Below are positions 16,187 to 22,963 of a DNA stretch of 22,963 nucleotides, in pieces (the stretch's first letter is position 1; each line of letters opens with the position of its first letter). The notes under the pieces were generated by a model. The model saw nothing but the letters and a program-made list of their open reading frames with translations, had not been told where the DNA came from and ran no database searches. A program made the position numbers and the translations under genes. Origin of the DNA: Anderseniella sp051010195 (lineage in GTDB: Bacteria; Pseudomonadota; Alphaproteobacteria; Rhizobiales; Aestuariivirgaceae); contig JBPCVV010000326.1 of NCBI GenBank assembly GCA_051010195.1, positions 1 to 22,963 on the forward strand, given 5' to 3'.

Positions 16187-16657
16187 CTATTGCCGGGTCT
16201 GTGACCTTGCCTTGCGAGCCTCGGTCCGTTTCTTGCGTGCAATCACATGATAGGCACGCGATTCCTTGAGTGTAACCCCGCCCGACCTGTCGCTGTCTGC
16301 CAGCTCGAACAGGCCGGCGATGTAGCCGCGAAGTTCCGCGCGTGTTACCGCGGCATCCTTGTCTGCATCCATGCGGGTCAGGATCCGGTCAATGCGGCGC
16401 CGGGTCAGCCGGTTGAGCCAGTTTTCAAGTTCGGTCCTGGTCACCTTGTCATTCTTGTCTGCATCAAGGCGCATGAAGCGGCGAACCGACTTTGCCTCAA
16501 GCTCTTCTATCGCAAGGGCGCCATCCTTGTTCCGATCGAGACGATCAAAGGTGCGCTCGCCGCGCGGCATGCCCGGTTCGCGGGCCAGTGCGGCGTTTGC
16601 TGACAGTCCTGCGATGACCAATGCCGCGGACACGGCGGCTGAAAGACGAATGCTCAT
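16187..16657 (-). CDS. Secreted EF-hand protein, four calcium-binding loops
   Basis: A 156-residue protein with a Sec signal peptide (about 1-25, cleavage after ANAALA). Four EF-hand loops of 12 residues follow: DRNKDGALAIEE, DADKNDKVTRTE, DADKDAAVTRAE and DSDRSGGVTLKE. Loops 1 and 4 keep the glycine at position 6; loops 2 and 3 have Asp and Ala there, so their calcium affinity may be lower. The C-terminus is very basic (RKKRTEARKARSQTRQ). It should act in the periplasm as a calcium sensor or buffer. It is the first gene before the ECF sigma, 8 bp away. The box AAGGAG is 11 nt before the ATG, a slightly long spacing. No enzymatic domain is seen. Confidence 0.88.
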   Translation of the reverse strand: MSIRLSAAVSAALVIAGLSANAALAREPGMPRGERTFDRLDRNKDGALAIEELEAKSVRRFMRLDADKNDKVTRTELENWLNRLTRRRIDRILTRMDADKDAAVTRAELRGYIAGLFELADSDRSGGVTLKESRAYHVIARKKRTEARKARSQTRQ

Positions 16658-16683
16658 AACGGGTCAATCTCCTTAAGCTTCAG

Positions 16684-16801
16684 TTATTGCCGGGCCTTGC
16701 GGTTCAAAAACCTCAGGGCCCACGGAATGAGTTGGCCAACGCACATGAACAAGACGAGAACACCCGCAACAATCCGTCGCTTTGCCCGAAAAAAAATTCA
16801 A
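16684..16801 (-). pseudogene. Possible 38-residue membrane peptide overlapping the glnE stop, frame broken by one base at a T8 run
   Basis: On the - strand TTG (16801-16799) overlaps the glnE TGA as TTGA, the layout of a coupled start, with GGAAGAG just upstream. A run of eight T follows (A8 on the + strand, 16789-16796). With eight T the frame gives Cys-rich nonsense. With seven T it gives Met-Asn-Phe-Phe, a basic patch RAKRR, a hydrophobic helix IVAGVLVLFMCVGQLIPWAL and a basic tail RFLNRKARQ before TAA. That is the pattern of a small inner-membrane protein. A sequencing error, a real frameshift or polymerase slippage could all explain it. An intact fragment from the ATG at 16746 would be only 20 residues. 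The peptide is visible; the gene is inferred. Confidence 0.4.
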
Positions 16802-19713
16802 GGCTCTTCCGGTACGCCGATGAGCCGGTCAAAAACCTCGGAAACCTGCCGGTTTGCATCTATCAACATGGCCTCCATGGTTGCAATATCCGGGGCCGCA
16901 CATGCGCGCAGCAGCAACTGAACAAGCCCGGACGGTGCACTGTCCACGTCAAACCGGCCGGAAGAACACAACCGGAGCATGTGCGTCAGGCCCTGATACA
17001 ACGTCGCTGCACCAACCAGCACCTCATGGTCTGCAATGTCCAGATGACCGGCATCGCGCAATGCATCAAGAGCGCCGACGGTGTTGCGGTTCAGTATCTC
17101 CGGTGTGTCATGGCCATGCACCAGTTGCAAAGCCTGCGCAATGAATTCCACCTCGACCAGGCCGCCACGGACATGCTTGATATCCCAGTGGTCGCCTTTG
17201 GCTGCGCTCTGCAGCATGCGCAGACGCATGTCCCGGACATCTTTCAGGGTCTGCTCCCGATCACGAGCGGCACACAACACCGTGCGGATGGTGCTCTCGA
17301 CGCGCTGCCGCAGGGCGTCGTCACCGGTTACCACCCGGGCCCGGGTCAGCGCCATTTTCTCCCAGGTCCAGGCCTGGGTGGCCTGGTAACTGTCAAACGA
17401 GCCGATATGACTGGCCACTGGGCCCTTGTTGCCGGACGGTCGCAGCCTCATGTCGACTTCGTACAGCACGCCCTCTCCGGTTTCCGAAGTCAGCGCCGTC
17501 GTCAGGTGCCGGGTCAGCCTCGAGAAATATTGCGATGGCGGCAGCGGCCTGTCGCCGTCGGAGGCTTCGGCGCTGTCGGCAAAGTCATACAACATGATCA
17601 GGTCAAGATCGGATGCCGCCGTCATCTCGCACCCACCCAGCTTGCCGAGGGCAACGACAACCATGGCACCGCCCTTAACCTGCCCGTGGCGCTCAGCGAT
17701 GTCAGTGGAGGCAACCTGCAGCATGTGGGCAGTGACGGCATCTGCCAGCCTCGAATAAGCCAGCCCCGCCTGCTCTGCGCTCACCGTTTCCGACAGAATT
17801 CGGACACCGATGCGAAGCGACAGCTCATGAGCAGTGACACGTGTCGCGCTCAAAATGTCTTCATAACCGGCGTCGGGGTCGCGCAAGGCGGCAAAATCAT
17901 TGGCCAGTTCGGTTTCGCCCGGCATGGCATCGAAAAAATCCGGGTCCAGAACCGCTTCAAGCTGGCGCGGACGGCGCGACAGGCTTTGTGCCAGGCGAGG
18001 CGCGGCGCCCAGCACGGTCGCCAGCAATTCGAGCAGAAACGGATTGGCCTTGAACATGGAAAACAGCTGAACGCCGGCGGGCAGCCCGGCGACGAACCGG
18101 TCAAACGCGATCATTGCCTGATCGGGCTGGCCGGAGCGTGACAGCGCCATCAGCAATGCCGGCATCAGTTCGGTGAGCCGTTCCCGGGCAGCGGAGGAGC
18201 GCATCGCCGGATAGCGCCCGAAATGCCAGCCGCGAATGATGGCGGATACTTCGGAAGCCTGCGCAAACCCCATGCCGGCCAGTGTGTTGAGCGTGTCGGG
18301 ATCGTCATCGCCGCCGGTAAACACCAGGCTGCCCAGTTCGCTGCCCAGTTCCGGCGCATCCTCAAACAGGCCGGCATAGTGCTCCTGAACCGTATGAAAC
18401 GTCCCGATCAGGCGGTCCGCCAGTTCCTGCGGCTCTTGAAACCCGCAAAACCGGGCGAAACCGTCAAACGCCTCGTCCGTTGCCGGCAAGGTCTGGGTCT
18501 GTTCATCGGCCACCATCTGCAAGCGGTGCTCGATAGTGCGCAGGAACACGTAGGCCTGTTGCAATTCCTCACAGGCGGCCTTCTCAAGCCATCCGGCCTC
18601 AACCAGCTTGTCAAGCATGGTGAGCGTGCGATTGTCCCTGAGATCCGGGTTCTTGCCGCCCGCTATCAGTTGCTGGGTCTGGACGAAAAACTCTATCTCG
18701 CGAATGCCGCCGCGGCCCAGTTTGATGTTGTGACCCAGCAGCACGATGGACCCATGCCCCTTGTGGGCATGCATCTGACGTTTGAGCGACTGCACATCCG
18801 CTATTGCGGCAAAGTCCAGGTACTTGCGCCAGACAAAGGGGGTCAGCCCTTTCAGGAATGCCTGTCCCAGATCCAGGTCACCGGCCACGGCGCGCGCCTT
18901 GATCATGGCGGCCCGTTCCCAGTTCTGGCCCATGGACGCATAGTAGTTTTCCGCCGCTCCGATGGCGATGGCAACCTGGGTTGCGCGCGGGTCCGGCCGT
19001 AGGCGCAGGTCGACGCGGAAAACATAGCCATCCTCAGTGCGGTCCTGCAGGATGGTGGCCAGAGAACGGGTCATGCGCACATAGATCTGCGCGGCCTTAT
19101 CTGGTTGTTCCAAAGGCGCTTTTTCCTGGTCATACAGCACTATCAGGTCGATATCGGATGAGTAGTTCAACTCACCGGCGCCATGCTTGCCCATCGCCAG
19201 AACGGTATATCCGTCTGACGCGGTCTGTCCCTTGCCGGGTGTCAGCTTGCCGCTTTCCACCGCTTCGTCCAGCAACCAGTTCACCGTGCCGGCAACCGCC
19301 ACATCGGCAAATCTGGTCAGCGCCCGGGTGACCTCGTCACAGGACCAGCACCCGGCGATGTCAGCCAGCGCAATCAGCAGCGCGGCGTGATTGCGCGCAA
19401 CCCGCAGATGGCGCATCAACTCGACCTGCGATGACGCCGAGACAGTGTCCGACTCCAGACCCATACACAGGCTTGTGAACAGTTGATCAGGCGATGAGCC
19501 GAGTATCTCGGCAGCAAATTCCGGATACCGACGCACCAGGCCGGACAGAAACGGGGATCCGGATGCAATATGTGCCAGGAGCGCACGTGCGGCTGGGGAT
19601 GCCTCGCACAGGGTTTGCACGGGTTCAGCATGCTCAATGATCGACGCCAGCAATTCCTGCTCATCAGGGTGCACCGGCAACGACACTTGTGCTGCAGACA
19701 AAGCCTTGTTCAT
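16798..19713 (-). CDS. glnE: Bifunctional glutamine synthetase adenylyltransferase / adenylyl-removing enzyme
   Basis: A protein of about 971 residues that adds and removes AMP on glutamine synthetase in answer to nitrogen status, under control of the PII protein. It has two nucleotidyltransferase domains. The N-terminal, deadenylylating one carries GMGKHGAGELNYSSDIDLI near residue 186. The C-terminal, adenylylating one carries ALGKLGGCEMTAASDLDLI near residue 702. Both Asp-X-Asp metal sites are intact, and a helical PII-responsive linker lies between them. Full family length. ATG at 19713 is preferred; TTG at 19722 would add three residues and neither has a clear ribosome site. It follows the sensor kinase gene on the same strand after a gap of about 90 bp. 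Confidence 0.97.
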   Translation of the reverse strand: MNKALSAAQVSLPVHPDEQELLASIIEHAEPVQTLCEASPAARALLAHIASGSPFLSGLVRRYPEFAAEILGSSPDQLFTSLCMGLESDTVSASSQVELMRHLRVARNHAALLIALADIAGCWSCDEVTRALTRFADVAVAGTVNWLLDEAVESGKLTPGKGQTASDGYTVLAMGKHGAGELNYSSDIDLIVLYDQEKAPLEQPDKAAQIYVRMTRSLATILQDRTEDGYVFRVDLRLRPDPRATQVAIAIGAAENYYASMGQNWERAAMIKARAVAGDLDLGQAFLKGLTPFVWRKYLDFAAIADVQSLKRQMHAHKGHGSIVLLGHNIKLGRGGIREIEFFVQTQQLIAGGKNPDLRDNRTLTMLDKLVEAGWLEKAACEELQQAYVFLRTIEHRLQMVADEQTQTLPATDEAFDGFARFCGFQEPQELADRLIGTFHTVQEHYAGLFEDAPELGSELGSLVFTGGDDDPDTLNTLAGMGFAQASEVSAIIRGWHFGRYPAMRSSAARERLTELMPALLMALSRSGQPDQAMIAFDRFVAGLPAGVQLFSMFKANPFLLELLATVLGAAPRLAQSLSRRPRQLEAVLDPDFFDAMPGETELANDFAALRDPDAGYEDILSATRVTAHELSLRIGVRILSETVSAEQAGLAYSRLADAVTAHMLQVASTDIAERHGQVKGGAMVVVALGKLGGCEMTAASDLDLIMLYDFADSAEASDGDRPLPPSQYFSRLTRHLTTALTSETGEGVLYEVDMRLRPSGNKGPVASHIGSFDSYQATQAWTWEKMALTRARVVTGDDALRQRVESTIRTVLCAARDREQTLKDVRDMRLRMLQSAAKGDHWDIKHVRGGLVEVEFIAQALQLVHGHDTPEILNRNTVGALDALRDAGHLDIADHEVLVGAATLYQGLTHMLRLCSSGRFDVDSAPSGLVQLLLRACAAPDIATMEAMLIDANRQVSEVFDRLIGVPEEP

Positions 19714-19803
19714 GAATACCAACTGCGAAATGAGGAAACCAACGGGCTGAGCCTAACCCGTGGAACAGAATTGGCAAAAGCGCAACCGCAGAGAGCCGGT
19801 ATT

Positions 19804-21189
19804 TTATGTCGCGGCCGGAAAACGCAGTTCCGCGGCCAAGCCAGGATTTGCATCATCGATTTCAAATTCGCCGGCGTGTAGTTTCATGACACTGTCGACC
19901 AGTGCCAGTCCCAGTCCGCTGCCCGGTTCGCTGCGGCTGCTATCGAGCCGGACAAAGCGTTCTTTGACCCGTTCCCGGTCGGTTGCGGCGATGCCCGGTC
20001 CGGTGTCGCTGACATGGACCGTCCAGCCGTCCGCCTTTGAGCGGTCGACCTTCAATCGTATGTCAGGCACCCCGGTCTTGGCATCGCGGCCATACTTGAT
20101 GGCGTTGTCGAGCAGGTTGGTCATGGCCTGGGCCACCAGCTGCCTGTCGGCTCTCACCACTGCCGTCTCCGGCGCCTCCAGGACCAGCGTGCCGCCGGCG
20201 TCTTCCGCTATGGGACCGTAAAGCTCCACCAGATCATCCAGAAGGCCTACAAGATCAGTATCCTGGAACCCTTCGCGCATCTGGCCGGCCTCGGCCCGGG
20301 CAATGGACAGCAGGGCATTGAATGTGGTGAGCAGGCCGTCTGCCTCGGCGATATTGGCCTCCAGTGCAGCTTTATGATCTTCCGCCGAGCTTGAACGCAG
20401 GGCATCTTCGGCGCGCGCGCGCAGCCGGGTCAGCGGCGTGCGCAGGTCATGAGCGACGTTGGAAGACACTTCCTTCATGCCGGTCATCAGGCGATTGATC
20501 TGGTCCAGCATGTCATTGAGGCTTTCCGACAGGCGGTCAATCTCGTCTCCGGTGCCGGAGACCGGCATTCGTTCACCCAGGTCACCGGCCATGATGGCGC
20601 GGCTTGCCCCGTTGATCTCGTCGACCCGGCGCAGGAAGTTGCGGCTCATCAGCAGGCCGCCGCCCACACCGAGAACCAGCGTCAGGCCGAGTGCCCAGAA
20701 CAGCGATGTCCGGATGATCCTGTTGAACTGCCGGCGCTCTTCCACATCACGGCCGACAACCAGCTGAAAACCGCCGTCCAGGCGAATGAAGAAAGCGCGC
20801 GCCGTGTGATCGACCAGGCCCCTGCCGGTTTCATGCGGGAACTTGAAATCTATGGTGCCGCGCTCTCCGACCGCCTCAACGGGCAGGGATTGCAGGTTGC
20901 CGGCGAGCCGGCGCCCCACGGCATTGGTCAGGATGTAAACCGCGCCATCTGCTTCCTGACTGCGCGACTTGATGATTTCAAGCAGCCCTCGGGGCCCGCG
21001 AATCCGGTACTGTTCGGCCAGGCCCTGAACTTCCGCCTCGACCGTATCTTCGATCTGGCTTTCCAGTAGGATGGCGGTATTCCAGTAGATATAGGCCAGG
21101 ATGGCGCCCACGGAGATGGCGAACACGGTCAGGTAAACCGTCGCCAGCCGGAACGTCGATGTTCGCAGCAGCTTAAGAGCGGCCCGCAC
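19804..21189 (-). CDS. HAMP-domain sensor histidine kinase of a two-component system
   Basis: A 461-residue kinase. It has a transmembrane helix at about 14-35, a periplasmic sensor domain at about 36-160, a second helix at about 162-182 and a HAMP linker at about 183-235. The dimerisation domain has the phosphorylated His247 in NVAHDLRTPLTRLRARAE. The ATPase domain has the N box LLDNAIKYG, the G1 box DTGPGIA and the G2 box GSGLGLALVDS. It belongs to the group paired with OmpR-type regulators. Its start overlaps the response regulator's 3' end by 17 bp, so the pair is translated together. Position next to an HtrA-type protease suggests an envelope signal; the ligand is unknown. Confidence 0.95.
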   Translation of the reverse strand: MRAALKLLRTSTFRLATVYLTVFAISVGAILAYIYWNTAILLESQIEDTVEAEVQGLAEQYRIRGPRGLLEIIKSRSQEADGAVYILTNAVGRRLAGNLQSLPVEAVGERGTIDFKFPHETGRGLVDHTARAFFIRLDGGFQLVVGRDVEERRQFNRIIRTSLFWALGLTLVLGVGGGLLMSRNFLRRVDEINGASRAIMAGDLGERMPVSGTGDEIDRLSESLNDMLDQINRLMTGMKEVSSNVAHDLRTPLTRLRARAEDALRSSSAEDHKAALEANIAEADGLLTTFNALLSIARAEAGQMREGFQDTDLVGLLDDLVELYGPIAEDAGGTLVLEAPETAVVRADRQLVAQAMTNLLDNAIKYGRDAKTGVPDIRLKVDRSKADGWTVHVSDTGPGIAATDRERVKERFVRLDSSRSEPGSGLGLALVDSVMKLHAGEFEIDDANPGLAAELRFPAAT

Positions 21190-21853
21190 GAATACTGTAC
21201 CCGGCGCCGCGCACTGTATGCAAAAGCGGTTCGCCGAATTCCTTGTCTACCTTGGCCCGCAATCTGGATATGTGTACGTCGATCACATTGGTCTGCGGGT
21301 CAAAATGATAGTTCCACACATTTTCCAGCAACATGGTGCGGGTCACCACGCTGCCGGCATTGCGCATCAGGAATTCCAGCAGCTTGAACTCGCGCGGCTG
21401 CAACAGAATGTCCTCACCGGCGCGGGTTGCCGTACGGGCCAGCAGATCGATTTCGAGATCCGCAACCTTCAGCTTGGTTGTATGCGGGGTGGCGTCCTGA
21501 CGGCGGCGCAGGGTTTCCACCCGTGCCAGCAACTCCGTAAAGGCATACGGCTTTGCCAGGTAGTCATCACCGCCGGCGCGCAGGCCATGCACCTTATCGT
21601 CCACCTCGCCGAGCGCCGACAGGATCAGCACCGGTGTGGTGATGTCTTCACCGCGCAGTGCCTTGATCACTTCAAGACCGTCCATGCCCGGCAGCATGCG
21701 GTCCATTATAATGACATCATGGGTTTGCTCGCGGGCCAGTTCCAGGCCATCGGTTCCGTTGGCCGCTAGGTCAACCACGTGGCCTTCTTCAACCAGGCCC
21801 TTTTCAAGCCAGTTGGCCGCTTCGCGATCATCTTCTACAACAAGTATCTTCAT
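21173..21853 (-). CDS. OmpR/PhoB-family response regulator
   Basis: A 226-residue regulator starting MKILVVEDD. The receiver domain has the acidic pocket in VEDD, the phosphorylated Asp51 in IIMDRMLPG, the switch Ser in LILSALG and the conserved Lys in YLAKPYAF. The C-terminal winged helix contains LLQPREFKLLEFLMRNAGSVV and NVIDVHISRLRAKVD. An in-frame upstream extension to about 21916 would add 21 non-conserved residues. The ATG at 21853 starts directly at the receiver strand and is preferred, although its ribosome site is weak. Cognate partner of the overlapping HAMP kinase. Candidate binding sites lie directly upstream. Confidence 0.96.
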   Translation of the reverse strand: MKILVVEDDREAANWLEKGLVEEGHVVDLAANGTDGLELAREQTHDVIIMDRMLPGMDGLEVIKALRGEDITTPVLILSALGEVDDKVHGLRAGGDDYLAKPYAFTELLARVETLRRRQDATPHTTKLKVADLEIDLLARTATRAGEDILLQPREFKLLEFLMRNAGSVVTRTMLLENVWNYHFDPQTNVIDVHISRLRAKVDKEFGEPLLHTVRGAGYSIRAGRS

Positions 21854-22067
21854 GCAAATTGGGTCCACTACCAGATCACTCGTTTTGTTCGTGCCCATTC
21901 CAGACAGAAAAGGCAAGTGTGCCTCCGTACACCTGGTGTTTCAGAAGACCGTTGGCAGGGGGGGCGGGGGGTCTACCCGAAACAGCATTGAGAGGCACAC
22001 GGAGGCACGTATGGCGGCGTTGGTACAGAGGGGGCAGAGGTCACGCCGCCGTTCTTCCTATATAGTA
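21854..22067. promoter_or_regulatory. Upstream region of the two-component operon with GTGCCTC repeats
   Basis: This 214-bp gap lies between the protease stop and the response regulator start. On the - strand GTGCCTC occurs twice in direct orientation exactly 10 bp apart (within 21992-22008), one helical turn, as in OmpR-family binding sites. A third copy, on the + strand, is part of GTGCCTCCGT at 21919-21928. It pairs with ACGGAGGCAC at 21999-22008 as a 10-bp inverted repeat across 70 nt. A second inverted repeat, GGCGGCGT (22013-22020) / ACGCCGCC (22043-22050), has a 22-nt loop and no T run, so it is not a clear terminator. There is also a G-rich run near 21957-21971. Confidence 0.5.
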
Positions 22068-22963
22068 TCAGCCTTTTGCAATTTTAAGTGCAACAAATCG
22101 TTGTCCACGATCATTTTTCACCAGCAACAATACCGGCGCCTTGCCGGACTTGGCCGACGACTGGCGAATTGCAGCCACAGCAGCCTCCGGCTGATCCACG
22201 AGAGCGCCGTCGACTTCAAGGATCACATCGCCCTGGCGGATGCCCTGTTCGGCCGCCGGTGAACCGGGCATGACGTCGGCAACGACGACCCCGTCACCAT
22301 CTTCAGCCGGGGCCAGTACAAGGCCGAGCTTCTGGTCCGCGTCCGATCCGCTGTTGCGGCTGGGGCTCAAGGACGCCTGCCGTTCTGCCGGCATTTCACC
22401 TATGGACACCTTAATGTCACGCTCTTTGCCATCGCGGAAGACAGTCATCTCCACGCTGGTTCCGGGCTTGATCTTGGCCACTGCGCGCGACAGTTCCTTT
22501 GGACTCTTAACGTCAGCACCATCGACTTTCAGGATGGTATCACCGGTGCGCAGGCCGGATTTGTCCGCCGGAGAGCCGTCGGTGACCGCGGAAACCAGCG
22601 TACCTGTCGGCTTGTCGAGGCCGATGCTTGACGCAATATCTTCAGACACTTTCTGGATCTGAACGCCAAGCCAGCCGCGGGTTACATTGCCGTCATCCTT
22701 CAGATCGGCGATAATGGCCTCTGCAGTGGATGCCGGAATGGCGAAACCAATGCCGACGCTGCCGCCGGACGGTGAGAAGATCGCCGTGTTGACGCCGATA
22801 ACCTCGCCTCTGAGGTTGAATGCCGGACCGCCTGAGTTGCCGCGGTTGATCGGCGCATCGATCTGCAGGAAGTCATCGTAAGGGCCGGCGCCAATGTCGC
22901 GGCCGGCAGCCGAAATGATGCCTGTGGTCACGGTGCCGCCAAGCCCGAACGGATTGCCGACGG
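22068..22963 (-). CDS. HtrA/DegP-type periplasmic serine protease, C-terminal part (cut by the window edge)
   Basis: The last 298 or so residues of a Do-family serine protease/chaperone that removes misfolded periplasmic proteins. The reading frame stays open to the right edge (VGNPFGLGGTVTTGIIS), so the start, signal peptide and the catalytic His and Asp are outside the window. The catalytic serine is in GNSGGPAFNLRGEVIGVNTA. Two PDZ domains follow: one around LVSAVTDGSPADKSGLRTGD and one around VADVMPGSPAAEQGIRQGD, matching the DegP/DegQ/MucD layout. The gene lies upstream of, and co-directional with, the two-component system, with a gap of about 214 bp. Which of the paralogues it is cannot be decided from this fragment. 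Confidence 0.95.
   Translation of the reverse strand, partial: VGNPFGLGGTVTTGIISAAGRDIGAGPYDDFLQIDAPINRGNSGGPAFNLRGEVIGVNTAIFSPSGGSVGIGFAIPASTAEAIIADLKDDGNVTRGWLGVQIQKVSEDIASSIGLDKPTGTLVSAVTDGSPADKSGLRTGDTILKVDGADVKSPKELSRAVAKIKPGTSVEMTVFRDGKERDIKVSIGEMPAERQASLSPSRNSGSDADQKLGLVLAPAEDGDGVVVADVMPGSPAAEQGIRQGDVILEVDGALVDQPEAAVAAIRQSSAKSGKAPVLLLVKNDRGQRFVALKIAKG

Noticed and set aside
16687..18141. 484-codon + strand frame opposite glnE.
   Set aside because: Antisense to an intact GlnE with both nucleotidyltransferase motifs; its translation is rich in His, Gln and Arg, typical of GC-rich antisense frames.
22013..22050. Inverted repeat GGCGGCGT/ACGCCGCC as an intrinsic terminator for the protease gene.
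   Set aside because: The loop is 22 nt and no T run follows on the transcribed strand.
1..22963. CRISPR arrays, tRNA or rRNA genes, transposases or integrases.
   Set aside because: None was seen on either strand; the only tandem array is the three-copy 13-bp repeat at 8886-8928.

Overview
The window looks like chromosomal DNA of an alphaproteobacterium, most likely a Hyphomicrobiales-type organism. This rests on high GC content with many GTG/TTG starts, tightly overlapping operons, a PleC/DivJ-style PAS histidine kinase, and the run htrA-type protease / OmpR-type two-component system / glnE. I know that run from this order by general experience only; no database search was done.

Layout. (1) 1-1740 is visibly poorer in GC than the rest. 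It holds a TetR regulator (+) and a SAM methyltransferase (-), separated by about 250 bp of apparently non-coding, relic-like sequence. (2) 1800-8896 is a catabolic block. A GntR/FCD regulator, a class I acyl-CoA synthetase and a ThDP-dependent acetolactate-synthase-like enzyme form a + strand operon. Converging on it is a - strand pair, a Rid-family protein and a Rieske non-haem iron oxygenase. A DadA-type FAD oxidoreductase is divergent from that pair. (3) 8940-11588 is aminopeptidase N. (4) 11589-11992 is a repeat-rich intergenic region before an orphan PAS-PAS histidine kinase (11993-14377).

(5) From 14513 to the right edge everything is on the - strand. Read in the direction of transcription it is: HtrA/DegP-type protease (cut by the window edge), OmpR-type response regulator, HAMP sensor kinase, GlnE, a possible tiny membrane peptide, a secreted four-EF-hand protein, an ECF sigma factor, a single-pass membrane protein in the anti-sigma position, and a membrane-anchored CnrX/Spy-like metal-sensor protein. 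The last three overlap by 4 bp each.

How the genes may work together. The - strand cluster combines periplasmic quality control (protease with two PDZ domains), envelope signalling (two-component system) and what looks like a metal- or calcium-linked ECF sigma module. The block at 1800-8896 probably breaks down one small N-containing or carboxylic compound that cannot be named from sequence alone.

Strongest candidates for something undescribed: the EF-hand/ECF/anti-sigma/CnrX-like operon; a 38-codon membrane peptide overlapping the glnE stop codon but out of frame by one base at a run of eight T; the palindrome running into the GntR start codon; and the repeat-rich regions before the two kinase systems.
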